64,000 nucleotides of DNA from Bradyrhizobium amphicarpaeae (GTDB taxonomy: Bacteria > Pseudomonadota > Alphaproteobacteria > Rhizobiales > Xanthobacteraceae): contig NZ_CP029426.2 of the NCBI RefSeq assembly GCF_002266435.3, positions 5,114,001 to 5,178,000 of the forward strand, read 5' to 3'. The notes below the pieces were generated by a model. The model did not search any database, had not been told where the DNA came from, and saw only the letters and a program-made list of their open reading frames with translations. Shown here one piece after another: positions 34,073 through 43,632 of this stretch. Within the stretch, counting starts at the first letter, position 1; each line of letters starts with the position of its first letter. The position numbers and the translations under genes were made by a program.

Positions 34073-34854
34073 CACGAGAAACTCAGCGGCATGTCGAACT
34101 GTGGTTCGGACCAACGCACGAGTCTGGCACGAACCCTTTCAAAAATCGCGTCGAGGCAGATTCCCATCGCCCCCACGATGATGATCATCGCAAAGACGGT
34201 GTCGTACTGGCCCATGTCGAGCGCATTGAACAGAATGTTGCCGGCGCCGGACTGGCGGGCGATCATCTCACTGGTGATCATCGTGATCAGCGCCAGCACC
34301 AACCCCGTACGGCAGCCGGTCAGGATTTCCGGCAACGCTGCGGGCAACACGATCCGCACCAGGCGCTGTGCAGGAGAAAGTCCCATCGCCGCTCCCGACC
34401 ACAGCATCTTCTCTTCAACAGCCTTGGCGCCCTCGAAGCTGTGATAGATCACGGGGAGGCTGACGCCCAGGAAGATCACCAATGTCTTGGTGACGTCGCC
34501 GACGCCCAGCCAAAGCATGATGATCGGCATCAAGGCGGCCTTCGGCACCGGATAAATCACCATCAGGAGCGGATTGAAAAAGGCCGCAACGCCCCGGCTG
34601 CGTCCCATCAACAGGCCCAGCGGGATCGAAACCAGTACCGCCACACCGAACCCGAGCGCCATCCGGCGAAGCGACGCCAGGATGTTGATCAGGGATTCCT
34701 TGTCGCCAAGAATATCAGGAATTGCCCGGATCGCCTCGATTGCCGTCGGGAAGCTGTCGTTCTTGAGCGCCAGGGATGCAAACTGCCACACGGCCAGCAA
34801 CCCGATGCAGGCCAGTACCGGGGCGACCCGTCTGAGCATGGCGGCCGGCGACAT
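34072..34854 (-). CDS. ABC transporter permease 1 (SsuC/TauC type)
   Basis: A 260-residue permease related to the one that follows (EAA loop SGAAMGLSPAQRLVRIVLPAALPEIL). The start is the ATG inside TGATG that overlaps the ATPase stop; a GTG one codon earlier is less likely. Two different permeases suggest a heterodimeric membrane domain, whereas the usual Ssu/Tau system has a single permease acting as a homodimer. Confidence 0.87.
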   Translation of the reverse strand: MSPAAMLRRVAPVLACIGLLAVWQFASLALKNDSFPTAIEAIRAIPDILGDKESLINILASLRRMALGFGVAVLVSIPLGLLMGRSRGVAAFFNPLLMVIYPVPKAALMPIIMLWLGVGDVTKTLVIFLGVSLPVIYHSFEGAKAVEEKMLWSGAAMGLSPAQRLVRIVLPAALPEILTGCRTGLVLALITMITSEMIARQSGAGNILFNALDMGQYDTVFAMIIIVGAMGICLDAIFERVRARLVRWSEPQFDMPLSFS

Positions 34855-35699
34855 CACGAGACGGGCCCGGCTTCGTCGCTTTCATCGAACATGCGCTCGA
34901 TATCGACGACGTATTTCTGATAGCGCGGGTCGAGCAACAGCTCGTTGCGGCGACGCGGTCGCGGTAGATCAATGTCGATAACCTCGCGGATGCGGCCGGG
35001 CGATTTCGACATCATCACGACTTTATCCGAAAGAAAGACGGCTTCGTCCACCGAGTGGGTGACGAACAGCACCGTCTTGCGGTCGCGCTCCCAGATGTTG
35101 AGAAGGTCGTTCTGCAGGCGCGTCCTTGTGTGCGCGTCGAGCGCACCGAACGGTTCGTCCATCAAGAGCACTTCGGGATGGTAGGCCAGCGTCCGCGCCA
35201 GCGCCACGCGCTGCTTCATACCGCCCGACAGCTCCTTGGGGTAGAAGCTCTCGTAGCCCTTGAGGCCAACCATCTCGATCAAGGCCCGGCTCTGCGCTTC
35301 CGCTTCGGCGGCGCGCACGCCCTGCTGACGCGGGCCGTACATCACATTGCCCAGCACGGTCTTCCAAGGGAAAAGCGCGAACTCCTGGAACACCGGTCCG
35401 CGATCCGGACCGGGCCCCGTGATCGCATGTCCCTTGATCTTCGCCGAGCCGCTGGTTGGGCTGACAAAACCGCCGACGATGTAAAGGAGTGTCGACTTGC
35501 CACAGCCAGACGGCCCAAGGATGGAAACGAAGGCGCCCTCCTCGATCGTCAGCGAGATGTCCGAAAGCGCCACATGATCCTTGCGCGCCGAAGTCTGAAA
35601 GACCTGCGAGACGCGGTCGATCTCGATGATCGCAGAAGCCGGCTCTCGTGATGTCACCGGTCTCACCCATTCGCTCGATCTCGCAGGCACCACCGTCAT
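34854..35699 (-). CDS. ABC transporter ATP-binding protein (SsuB/TauB type)
   Basis: A 281-residue ATPase: Walker A GPSGCGKST, Q-loop VFQEFALFPW, signature LSGGMKQR, Walker B VLLMDEPFGALD, H-loop THSVDEA. It energises the importer made with the two downstream permeases. It is separated by 123 nt from the dehydratase gene upstream, in which I see no clear terminator, so both could lie on one transcript. Confidence 0.9.
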   Translation of the reverse strand: MTVVPARSSEWVRPVTSREPASAIIEIDRVSQVFQTSARKDHVALSDISLTIEEGAFVSILGPSGCGKSTLLYIVGGFVSPTSGSAKIKGHAITGPGPDRGPVFQEFALFPWKTVLGNVMYGPRQQGVRAAEAEAQSRALIEMVGLKGYESFYPKELSGGMKQRVALARTLAYHPEVLLMDEPFGALDAHTRTRLQNDLLNIWERDRKTVLFVTHSVDEAVFLSDKVVMMSKSPGRIREVIDIDLPRPRRRNELLLDPRYQKYVVDIERMFDESDEAGPVS

Positions 35700-35822
35700 C
35701 CCGTCTCTCGCCTCACTCGCGCGAACATTGCCCGCCGAACCTGCTGAACGTCCTCCGTCAGCCGATCGAGCTTAGCAAGAAGCCTGCCAGACAGGCGGTC
35801 GTTTTCGCACCCATGCGGTGCG

Positions 35823-37517
35823 TCATTCGAACCACGGCCATTCTGCGGGGCCCTCATGCGTCACGGCTCCGCCCGGCGCCTGCCCGACCAGTCGCGCATA
35901 TTTGGCAAGCGCGCCAGCACGGTGGCGCGGCGGACGCTGCTTCCAATCTCGTCGCCGCGCGGCGAGTTCCTGCTCATCAAGCAGGACGTCCATGCGCCGA
36001 TTTCCGGCATCGATCCGGATCCTGTCACCATCGCGAACGAGCGCGAGCGGACCGCCGACAAATGCCTCGGGGGCCACGTAGCCGATGCACATGCCACGCG
36101 TCGCGCCGGAGAACCGTCCGTCGGTGATCAGCGCCACCTTTTCGCCCATACCCTGTCCATAGATCAGCGCGGTAACGCCGAGCATCTCACGCATGCCGGG
36201 GCCGCCGACCGGCCCTTCATTGCGGATCACGAGAACCTCGCCCGCCTTGTAGCTACGGTCACGAACCGCTCTTACACAAGCTTCCTCATCTTCGAAAATG
36301 CGCGCTACGCCTTCGAAGAACTGGCTCTTCAAACCTGCGACCTTGATCACCGCGCCGTCAGGACAGAGATTTCCCTTTAGAACGGCCACGCCGCCGTCGG
36401 GCAGGATCGGCGCGCGGGCCGCATATACGATTTCTCCATCAGGTGCGTTGGCCCCGCCATATTCTTCGGCAAGTGTGCGGCCGGTGATGGACAGGCAGCC
36501 GCCGTCGATATGTCCGCTCTGGATCAATTCTCGGATCACGACCGCGGCGCCACCGATGTCGTAGACGTCCTTCGCGGTGTACTTACCCCCCGGGCGCAGA
36601 TTTCCGATCAGCGGCGTCCTGGCGAAGACCTCGCCAACGTCATCGATCGTGAACGCTATGCCGGCCTCGTTAGCGATCGCCGGCAGATGCAGCGCGGCGT
36701 TGGTCGAGCCCCCCGTCGCCGCAACGATCGCCGCGCCGTTCTCGAGGGACTTCCGCGTCACGATGTCACGAGGCAACGGTCCGCCGCGGGCCAGCATCTC
36801 CATGATCAGGCGTCCAGCACGTCGCGATATCTGCGCACGCTCGGCATAGACACCGGGCACCATCGAGACGTTGGGAATCGTCAGCCCCATCGCCTCGGAG
36901 ACCATTCCCATGGTGTTGGCGGTGAACTGGCCGGCGCACGCGCCGATCGTCGGCAGGCAGGCGCGCTCGATCCGCTCGAGCGTGGCGCCGTCGATCTCAC
37001 CGGTCATGAAGCTACCGACGGCCTCATAGGAATCGAGCACCGTCAGCGTGCGCCCATCCACGCGGCCCGGCAGCGAGCTGCCGCCGTAGATGAAGATCGA
37101 AGGCACGTTGCAGCGAACCATGCCCATCATCACGCCAGGCAACGTCTTGTCGCATCCGCCGTATCCGATCAGCGCATCGTAGGCCAGACCGTGGACGACG
37201 GCCTCGATCGAGTCGGCGATCAGTTCACGCGAAAACAGCGAGAACTTCATTCCCTCATGGTTCATGCTGATGCCGTCGGAGACCGACACAGTCGAGAATT
37301 CGCGCGGCGTACCGCCGGCTTCCTCGATACCCGTCTTGGCCGCGGCCACCTGAAAATCGTGGGTCATGTTGCAGGGCGTCTGCTCGCCCTTCATGCTGAC
37401 GACGCCCACCATCGGCCTGGCGATCGCAGCGTCGTCGAGCCCCATCGCGCGCATGAACGCGCGGTGTGGGGCCCGGTCGAGGCCATCAGTCGTCACTCGT
37501 GATCGCAACTTCTTCAT
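35823..37517 (-). CDS. IlvD/Edd-family dehydratase (dihydroxy-acid dehydratase-like)
   Basis: A 564-residue protein. Cysteines in [19 protein letters not shown] and [13 protein letters not shown] are the three ligands expected for a [2Fe-2S] dihydroxy-acid dehydratase; the Lys/Ser region [13 protein letters not shown] and [10 protein letters not shown] follow. Biosynthetic IlvD makes 2-oxo acids from 2,3-dihydroxy acids. Its position inside a catabolic operon argues for a sugar-acid or hydroxy-acid dehydratase paralogue rather than the branched-chain enzyme. ATG 37517 is chosen at the start of [12 protein letters not shown]. Confidence 0.83.
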   Translation of the reverse strand: MKKLRSRVTTDGLDRAPHRAFMRAMGLDDAAIARPMVGVVSMKGEQTPCNMTHDFQVAAAKTGIEEAGGTPREFSTVSVSDGISMNHEGMKFSLFSRELIADSIEAVVHGLAYDALIGYGGCDKTLPGVMMGMVRCNVPSIFIYGGSSLPGRVDGRTLTVLDSYEAVGSFMTGEIDGATLERIERACLPTIGACAGQFTANTMGMVSEAMGLTIPNVSMVPGVYAERAQISRRAGRLIMEMLARGGPLPRDIVTRKSLENGAAIVAATGGSTNAALHLPAIANEAGIAFTIDDVGEVFARTPLIGNLRPGGKYTAKDVYDIGGAAVVIRELIQSGHIDGGCLSITGRTLAEEYGGANAPDGEIVYAARAPILPDGGVAVLKGNLCPDGAVIKVAGLKSQFFEGVARIFEDEEACVRAVRDRSYKAGEVLVIRNEGPVGGPGMREMLGVTALIYGQGMGEKVALITDGRFSGATRGMCIGYVAPEAFVGGPLALVRDGDRIRIDAGNRRMDVLLDEQELAARRRDWKQRPPRHRAGALAKYARLVGQAPGGAVTHEGPAEWPWFE

Positions 37518-37595
37518 ACGTGCATCTTCTTCGTGCCTCGTCCCGGATGACCCGGGACGCCGCAAGATCCTCGTTCGGATCGTTCGCTCGCTCGC

Positions 37596-38579
37596 CTACT
37601 GCAGCGGCGCGACGATCGTCGGATGCTTGAACTGCGTGACATCCAGTTTCGGCAGCATTCCGGTCTCGGCGTAGATGTCCAGCATCTTCTGGATCGCCGG
37701 GAAGTTCGGCGCCGCACCTGGATCACGGCCGAAATCGTTGTCCTTGAGCAAATAGGTCTCGAGCACCGGGATCGGCGCCTTCAGCACTTCGTTGACGACC
37801 TTGAGAGTTTCCTCGCGGTTCGCCAGCGCCTTCTTCATGCCCGAGGTAATATCGCGGACATAGGCCTTGACCACTTCCGGGTTCTTGTCGACGAAATCGG
37901 CGCGGCAGGCTTCCAGGATGTGCACGATGTTCGGCATGGCCTGGGACAGCGAGAAGAGCTTCCTTGTGCCGCCCTTTGCCTCGGCCCGCGCGGCGAACGG
38001 CTGGTTCATGTTGACCGCATCGACGCGGCCTTGGCGCAGCGCATCCTCAGATACGGCAAAGCCGACCTCGACCAGCTTGATATCCTTGGCTGGGTCGACG
38101 CCATTCTGCTTCAGGAGCAGGTTGAACGGGCCTTGCGTGCCGCCGCCGATCACGGAGATGCCGACCGTCTTGCCCTTGAGATCAGCGATCGTCTTGATGG
38201 GCGAGTCATCCTTGACGGCCCAGTAGACCGAGAAGCCGCCGGGCTTCTCGAACACGTGCTGGGCTACGATGTAGGCTTTGAGATTGCCGCCGACCACACC
38301 ATTGGCAAGCGACAGCGGTGCCTGCGTCGCGCAGTCCAGCGCGCCGGCTGCCAGGGCTTGCGTCATAGGCGCCGTGCCCTGGAATTGAGTCCATTCGATA
38401 TTGTAGGCCTTGCCGATATTGGGGAATTCGGTCGGCCTGCGCATCATCCAGTACTTGGATTCCTCGGCCGGGATCGTCCAACCGACGCGGATCGTCTGCT
38501 GTGCCCGTGCCGGGCTTGTCCCGGCGCTCACCGCCGCCACCGCCCCCAAAGCCAGGATCCATCTCGAAACGGTTCGCAT
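37596..38579 (-). CDS. ABC transporter periplasmic binding protein (SsuA/NMT1-like)
   Basis: A 327-residue solute-binding protein with signal peptide (MRTVSRWILALGAVAAVSA...ARA) and type II fold (IRVGWTIPAEESKYW; KTIADLKGKTVGISVIGGG). Relatives capture sulfonates, nitrate, thiamine precursors or aromatic sulfonates. It leads the minus-strand operon with the dehydratase, ATPase and permeases; the promoter should lie in 38580-38747. Ligand unknown. Confidence 0.87.
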   Translation of the reverse strand: MRTVSRWILALGAVAAVSAGTSPARAQQTIRVGWTIPAEESKYWMMRRPTEFPNIGKAYNIEWTQFQGTAPMTQALAAGALDCATQAPLSLANGVVGGNLKAYIVAQHVFEKPGGFSVYWAVKDDSPIKTIADLKGKTVGISVIGGGTQGPFNLLLKQNGVDPAKDIKLVEVGFAVSEDALRQGRVDAVNMNQPFAARAEAKGGTRKLFSLSQAMPNIVHILEACRADFVDKNPEVVKAYVRDITSGMKKALANREETLKVVNEVLKAPIPVLETYLLKDNDFGRDPGAAPNFPAIQKMLDIYAETGMLPKLDVTQFKHPTIVAPLQ

Positions 38580-38747
38580 CGTGCCCACTCCGCTGCTCCG
38601 GCGCCGACAGGCGCCACCCAACCCCGACCGGGCTCAAATCTTTCATGGTTCAAACAATCAGGCAAGCCATGCGAGCCCGGCGGTTTTGCCGTCCGACGCG
38701 CAATGTATGGTAAAGCGGCGTCGCGCTGCGGCAGAAGGAGGCAACCT

Positions 38748-39656
38748 ATGGCTGATGCGAGCAAGACAAACCCGCAACACGTCGAGAGAATCGGCTATCT
38801 CGGCCTCGGCCTGATGGGAACACCGATGACCCGACGCCTGCTCAAGGCCGGCTATCAAGTCACTGTCTGGAACCGTTCTGAGGGCAAGGTGGCTCCGCTC
38901 GCCGAGGCCGGAGCCAGGCGCGCAGTCACGCCTCGCGATCTCCTGGCGAACGCCGATATCGCCTTCATGTGCGTGACGGATGCCGCGGCCGTCGAGGAGG
39001 TGATCTTCGGGCCTGAGGGGCTGGCAGCGGCGCCCGGCGCAGGCAAGCTTGTCGTCGACTTCTCGTCGATACATCCCGACGCCGCGCGCGATCTGGCAAA
39101 GCGATTGAGAGCCGCCAATGGCGCCGGCTGGATCGATGCACCGGTTTCCGGCGGAACGAAGGGCGCCGAGGAAGGCACCCTTGCGATCATGGCCGGCGGA
39201 GACGCAGGCGAGATCGAGAGGGTACGCCCCTACGTGCTGGCCATGGCGCGCAGGTTCACCCACATGGGCCCGACCGGCGCCGGCCAGACCACGAAACTCT
39301 GCAATCAGGTGATCGTGGGCTGCGCGATGGCCGTGCTGGCAGAAGCCACGCGTCTGGCCGTCAACGCGGGTATTGACGCCAATCGCCTGCCCGAAGCGCT
39401 CGCCGGCGGATTCGCGGACTCGATCCCGCTTCAGCTTTTCGTGCCGAGAATGGTGCAAGGCATTCACTCGCCCCCGCTCGGTCACATTGCCACGATGCTC
39501 AAGGATCTCGATACGGTCGCCGACGTCGCGCAGGCGACCTCGACGCCGGTGCCGATGGCCTCGCTCGCGGGGCAGCTTTTCAGGCTCGCCAAGGTCGCAC
39601 GCGGCGCGGAAGCGGACGCGCTGGAGATTTACAAGCTTTCAGTGGCGGAGAGCTGA
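38748..39656 (+). CDS. NAD(P)-dependent oxidoreductase, 3-hydroxyisobutyrate dehydrogenase family
   Basis: A 302-residue beta-hydroxyacid dehydrogenase: RIGYLGLGLMGTPMTRRLLKAGY dinucleotide fold, substrate loop DAPVSGGTKGAEEGTL, and the catalytic Lys in GQTTKLCNQ. ATG 38748 has AAGGAGG 7 nt upstream. Divergent from the binding-protein operon; it probably oxidises a hydroxy acid or reduces a semialdehyde (tartronate semialdehyde-like) from the pathway. An in-frame upstream extension is the antisense shadow of the binding-protein gene. Confidence 0.85.
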   Translation: MADASKTNPQHVERIGYLGLGLMGTPMTRRLLKAGYQVTVWNRSEGKVAPLAEAGARRAVTPRDLLANADIAFMCVTDAAAVEEVIFGPEGLAAAPGAGKLVVDFSSIHPDAARDLAKRLRAANGAGWIDAPVSGGTKGAEEGTLAIMAGGDAGEIERVRPYVLAMARRFTHMGPTGAGQTTKLCNQVIVGCAMAVLAEATRLAVNAGIDANRLPEALAGGFADSIPLQLFVPRMVQGIHSPPLGHIATMLKDLDTVADVAQATSTPVPMASLAGQLFRLAKVARGAEADALEIYKLSVAES

Positions 39657-39681
39657 GCTATCGAGGGCGATCTGAAGCACG

Positions 39682-40245
39682 TCAAGGCGACGTCTTGCGC
39701 TCGTCATCTGCGAGGAATCGGCCGAACGTCCCTCGCGCGAAGAGCAGCGGCTCCTTCGAGCTGTAGGTGTAGGCCTCGACCGCGCCGAGGAAGATGACGT
39801 GGTCGCCGCCATAATAACGATTCACGGAGCGACATTGAAAATTGGCGACGCTCTCCGCAAGCACCGGCGCTCCGCCGAGGCCCGGCGTCCAGCCCACACC
39901 CGTGAACTTGTCGTCGGACGACTTGGCAAATTTCGTCGCAAGCGCCTGTTGCGAAGCTCCAAGCACGTTGACAGTGAAATGGCTGGCATTCTGGAAGATG
40001 GTCAGACTCGAGGAATAGACGACCAGGCTCCACAGGACCAGCGGAGGGTTGAGCGAGACGGAGGCGAACGAATTACAAGTCAGTCCGTAGGGCTTGCCCT
40101 CAGGCGCTGCGGCCGTGATGATCGTCACGCCCGTTGCATAGGTTCCGAGCGCGTTGCGAAAGTCGCGAGGATTGATCGACGAGCTGTCGCTCGCGAACTC
40201 GTTGGCGGGATCGGACGCGCCGGGTTGCTGCGGCAGATCATTCAT
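39682..40245 (-). CDS. Flavin reductase (HpaC/NtaB-like)
   Basis: A 187-residue flavin reductase-fold protein (DFRNALGTYATGVTIITA; YGLTCNSFASVSLNPPLVLWSL; the GDH motif RYYGGDHVIFLG). It supplies reduced FMN/FAD to a partner monooxygenase. The gene directly follows the group D monooxygenase (9-nt gap), so the two form a two-component hydroxylase. Confidence 0.87.
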   Translation of the reverse strand: MNDLPQQPGASDPANEFASDSSSINPRDFRNALGTYATGVTIITAAAPEGKPYGLTCNSFASVSLNPPLVLWSLVVYSSSLTIFQNASHFTVNVLGASQQALATKFAKSSDDKFTGVGWTPGLGGAPVLAESVANFQCRSVNRYYGGDHVIFLGAVEAYTYSSKEPLLFARGTFGRFLADDERKTSP

Positions 40246-40254
40246 CGGCCGGCC

Positions 40255-41490
40255 TCACAGCGTGAGATTTTCGGACGGCAGGCCCAGCGCTACCCGTCCA
40301 TAGTTCGTGCCGGCCGCATCGAAGTTGAATGCGAGATGTGAGTTGATCGCGTGCGCGTCGCGGAATTGCCGCTGCAACACGCCCGTCGTGAACAGACCGC
40401 GCGCGCCGCTCGCGGCAAACAGCATCGAGACGGCGTCCGTGCAAAGGTTCACCGAAAAAGATCCGTCGCGCCGATAACGGGTCTTGGTCGCCATGTCAGG
40501 GATGTGGCCGCGCCGCGCTTCCTCCATGGCGTCGAGGCAGGCCGACCGCATGATCAGGCGCGCGGCATCAATCTTCGCCGAGGCCTCCGCGATCTTGATC
40601 TGGGTGCTCTGGAAATCGCTGAGCTTGGCGCGATTGTAGGTCGAAATACGGTGACGCGCGACCTCCGTGTAATCGTCGAGGCACGCCTGCGCATTCCCCA
40701 GCGCGACACCGGAGAGGACGTATGGGAACAGCGAGAACACGGGCAGCGCATATAGCGGATTTGGATTGACCGTACTTCCCGGCGTCGGGCCGCCTGAGAG
40801 GTCACCGACGGCGACCGTCATGTGGTCGGCCACGAAGGCATCCCTGACCTCCACGTCGCAAGACCCCGTCCCGCGCAGTCCCGCAACATTCCACGTGTCC
40901 AGCACCTTGTAATCGACCTTGGGCAGCAGAAAAATCCGATACTCGATACCGTCCGCCTCGTCGTCGGAGTAGACCACGCTTGCAAGCATGTTCCATTCGC
41001 AGGAGGCCACGCCGGAGGAGAACGGCCAGCTGCCGTGCAATCGGTATCCGCCCTCGACTCGCGTGGCGCGTCCGGCGGGAAAAATGAACGAGGATGCGAT
41101 CAGCGCGTCCGGATCACGGCCCCAGACCAGATCCTGCGCCCTCTGCGCGAACATGCCGAGCATCCAGTGATGGCTCGCCAGATTGGCGAGATTCCAGGCT
41201 ACCGACGCATCCGCCTGTCCAAGCAGCTCAGCGCAGTCGACAAGAGCGACATAGTCAAGCTCGGCGCCGCCAATACGTGCCGGTTGGAGCATCCGGAACA
41301 GGCCGGCTTCATGGAGATCGATCTCGGTTTCCGACGGGAGATGCCGCAATTCCTCCGTTCGCACCGCCCGCTCTCGTAGCCGCGGCACGAGGGCCCGGGC
41401 TTTCGCGATCATTGCCGCATACGCGCGTTCGCCGGCTTCCGGCCCGGTGGGCTGACCCATGCTCGGCTTTCGACCCGGCGCCATTCGCAT
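40255..41490 (-). CDS. Group D flavin monooxygenase (acyl-CoA dehydrogenase-fold oxygenase component)
   Basis: A ~411-residue protein of the HpaH/HsaA/IifC class: ACAD fold but used as the oxygenase half of two-component hydroxylases. Segments such as ASVAWNLANLASHHWMLGMF, WPFSSGVASCEWNMLASVV and GLRGTGSCDVEVRDAFV are typical. The start is uncertain among ATG 41490, 41484 and 41460; 41484 has GAGGG 6 nt upstream. With the flavin reductase it likely hydroxylates an aromatic or N-heterocyclic ring, possibly making the substrate of the NicX-type enzyme; that link is inference. Confidence 0.82.
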   Translation of the reverse strand: MRMAPGRKPSMGQPTGPEAGERAYAAMIAKARALVPRLRERAVRTEELRHLPSETEIDLHEAGLFRMLQPARIGGAELDYVALVDCAELLGQADASVAWNLANLASHHWMLGMFAQRAQDLVWGRDPDALIASSFIFPAGRATRVEGGYRLHGSWPFSSGVASCEWNMLASVVYSDDEADGIEYRIFLLPKVDYKVLDTWNVAGLRGTGSCDVEVRDAFVADHMTVAVGDLSGGPTPGSTVNPNPLYALPVFSLFPYVLSGVALGNAQACLDDYTEVARHRISTYNRAKLSDFQSTQIKIAEASAKIDAARLIMRSACLDAMEEARRGHIPDMATKTRYRRDGSFSVNLCTDAVSMLFAASGARGLFTTGVLQRQFRDAHAINSHLAFNFDAAGTNYGRVALGLPSENLTL

Positions 41491-41612
41491 CCCTCACTTC
41501 CGCGTATTTATGCGGCCGGCCCTTCACCAAATCAAGCCAATGCGGTCCGCATCACAAAGCATCGATTCCCACGCCGCGCGATGCCTGTTGCCTGGGGACC
41601 GGCCGTGCCGGC

Positions 41613-42881
41613 CTAGACCGCCGTCGAGGGCTTACCCGAGCCAAAGACGCCCTTCCGGGTCAACTCCGTGATCCGACGCTCGTCATAACCGAGCATGCTG
41701 CGCAAGACGTCCTCGGTATGCTCACCCAACAGAGGGGCCGCAACGGGATCGATCGCGCCGGTCAGGCTCATGGTAATCGGCGGCTCGATGTTCGGCACCC
41801 ATTCCGCCGTACGGTGCGGAATGCGGCTCAAGCGATGGCGCTCGCGAGCCTCTGGCGCGTTAAACCCCTCCTCGACCGTCCGGAGATAGCCGACCGGAAT
41901 ATTGGCCTGTTTCATCTTCGCCATCCAGTTCTCAAGCGTATCGCCGGCAAAGACCTCTGCAATGGCTGCCCGCAAAAGCTCCTTGTTCTCAGAACGGGCC
42001 TTGCGCGTGGCAAACTGCGGATCGGTGATGAGATCAGGTCGGCTCAGCACCTCGACCACCAACCGGCGATACAGCCGATCGTTGGCGCAGGCCATGTAGA
42101 GCGGCCCATCGGAGGCCTCATAGACGCCAACGGTGGGAGACCCGCTCGGTGAATTGCCGAACCGGCCGGGGTTTTCGCCGTTGATGAGATACGCCATGCC
42201 GTAGAAGCCAGTCATCCCCATCGCAACATCGAACAAGGCGACTTCGACACGCTGCCCGCGGCCGAGCCGGTCCCGCGCCAACAGCGCCAGCAGGATGGCG
42301 TTACAGGCAGACATCCCCGTCGCCATGTCCACGATGGGCGGACCGGTACGAACCGCCGGGCCGTCGGCAAATCCATTGAGCGACATGAAGCCGCTCTCCG
42401 CCTGCGTGATGGGATCGAAGCCGGGACGCGAGGCGAACGGCCCGGAGCGCCCGTAGGCGGAGATCGAGCAATAGACCAGACGGGGATTGAGCGGGGCGAC
42501 CGCCTCATAGTCGAGCCCGAATTTTTTCATGACGCCGCTCGAGAAGTTCTCCACGACCACATCCGCCTTGCGGATCAGATCCAGCGCGATCTCGCGGGCC
42601 TCCGGTACGGCAAGATCGAGCGCAATACCGCGCTTGTTGCGGTTCAGGCTGAGATAGGCGGCGCTCTCGCCGCCGATTTCGGCGTGCTCATAGGCGCGCG
42701 TGTCGTCGCCGCCGTCGGGATTTTCGATCTTGATGACGTGCGCGCCAAAATCCGCGAGCGTCTGCGTGCAGGCCGGGCCGGCGACGACACGGGTGAAATC
42801 GATGACCAGCAGACCGTCGAGCGCACTCGGCCCTTCCACCGCTCGCGACGAACGTTCCGGCAATTGAGGCTTGGTCGGCAT
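41613..42881 (-). CDS. CaiB/BaiF family CoA-transferase
   Basis: A 422-residue class III CoA-transferase: LLVIDFTRVVAGPACTQTLADFGAHVIKIE N-terminus, the catalytic Asp in TGPPIVDMATGM, and the C-terminal LGEHTEDVLRSMLGY. It would move CoA between two acids, e.g. activating a hydroxylated or ring-cleaved product. ATG 42881 (GGGAGCGCTAGAG upstream) fits the family N-terminus. It lies 122 nt upstream of the monooxygenase gene and ends the region before the strong terminator at 43.0 kb. Confidence 0.87.
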   Translation of the reverse strand: MPTKPQLPERSSRAVEGPSALDGLLVIDFTRVVAGPACTQTLADFGAHVIKIENPDGGDDTRAYEHAEIGGESAAYLSLNRNKRGIALDLAVPEAREIALDLIRKADVVVENFSSGVMKKFGLDYEAVAPLNPRLVYCSISAYGRSGPFASRPGFDPITQAESGFMSLNGFADGPAVRTGPPIVDMATGMSACNAILLALLARDRLGRGQRVEVALFDVAMGMTGFYGMAYLINGENPGRFGNSPSGSPTVGVYEASDGPLYMACANDRLYRRLVVEVLSRPDLITDPQFATRKARSENKELLRAAIAEVFAGDTLENWMAKMKQANIPVGYLRTVEEGFNAPEARERHRLSRIPHRTAEWVPNIEPPITMSLTGAIDPVAAPLLGEHTEDVLRSMLGYDERRITELTRKGVFGSGKPSTAV

Positions 42882-42997
42882 CTCTAGCGCTCCCTTACAT
42901 CGGCTTATGGTCGCCGAATTTCCTGCAAGAGCAAACTTAAAGCCCGGCGCCGGCAACTTCGCAAGGGTTTCGCTTCACTCCGCCCGAAACGCAAAAA

Positions 42998-43034
42998 CGG
43001 CCCGGCAGCGTCAAGCTGCCGGGCCGCTTTATAT
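42998..43034. terminator. Strong hairpin terminator, probably bidirectional
   Basis: A 12-bp perfect GC stem (CGGCCCGGCAGC / GCTGCCGGGCCG) with a 5-nt loop at 42998-43026, A5 before and TTTATATTT after. It marks the boundary between the catabolic region and the prophage; it would stop minus-strand phage transcripts leaving the lysis genes. Confidence 0.8.
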
Positions 43035-43141
43035 TTATGCTTAGGGAGACTGCGCACATCTTGCACAGCCACTCCAGCCTGAGAAGGTCACGTCAGTCGG
43101 AGAAGATCACGTTCCGCATCGCGGGAAACCACTCCTATTGC

Positions 43142-43594
43142 TCAACGCAGCCACTTTCTCCAATAAAGCGTATGCGACCAGGCCCAGGGCGCTTCGGGCT
43201 CGTACAGCCGATAACCTGCATGGATGAAATTATTGGCAGATACCGGATTGTCCGTCGTATCGGAGACGATGCTGTCCCATCCGAGACGCCGCCCTCGCGC
43301 CTCGATCGCTCGCATCAGCCTGCGCTGAAGTCCCCGCCCCCAATGCCGCTGCAAGACCCCGACCCGGCAAAAATAGCCGCTGTTGCGCGCATGCGTCGAC
43401 GGCACGACACCGGCGAAGGCCACCGCGTCATCATCGTGGTGGGCGAGCCACCACGTACCCGATCCGAACTGCGGCAGGGCCGCCCCATCGAAGAATGTCA
43501 GCCGGTGCAGATCGCCGAGGATTTCGCTGGTCTCATCGTCGTCCGTATCGGCGATACGAATTCTGTACATGGGATACCTATTGGCGGGCGTCAT
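43142..43594 (-). CDS. GNAT-family N-acetyltransferase
   Basis: A ~150-residue acetyltransferase fold: acetyl-CoA-binding stretch VGVLQRHWGRGLQRRLM (R/Q-x-x-G-x-G/A) and SANNFIHAGYRLYEPE. ATG 43594 or ATG 43570; the second has TAGG upstream and starts nearer the fold (MYRIRIADTDDD). It is the last phage-side gene before the terminator. It could be a lysogen-expressed accessory gene. Substrate unknown. Confidence 0.75.
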   Translation of the reverse strand: MTPANRYPMYRIRIADTDDDETSEILGDLHRLTFFDGAALPQFGSGTWWLAHHDDDAVAFAGVVPSTHARNSGYFCRVGVLQRHWGRGLQRRLMRAIEARGRRLGWDSIVSDTTDNPVSANNFIHAGYRLYEPEAPWAWSHTLYWRKWLR

Positions 43595-43632
43595 CGGGAG
43601 TGAGTGAGCTTGCGATTCCGTTGCGTCGAGGC

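Noticed and set aside
37623..38747. In-frame N-terminal extension of the hydroxyisobutyrate-dehydrogenase-like gene
   Set aside because: Antisense to the binding-protein gene; the ATG at 38748 has AAGGAGG and the proper Rossmann start.
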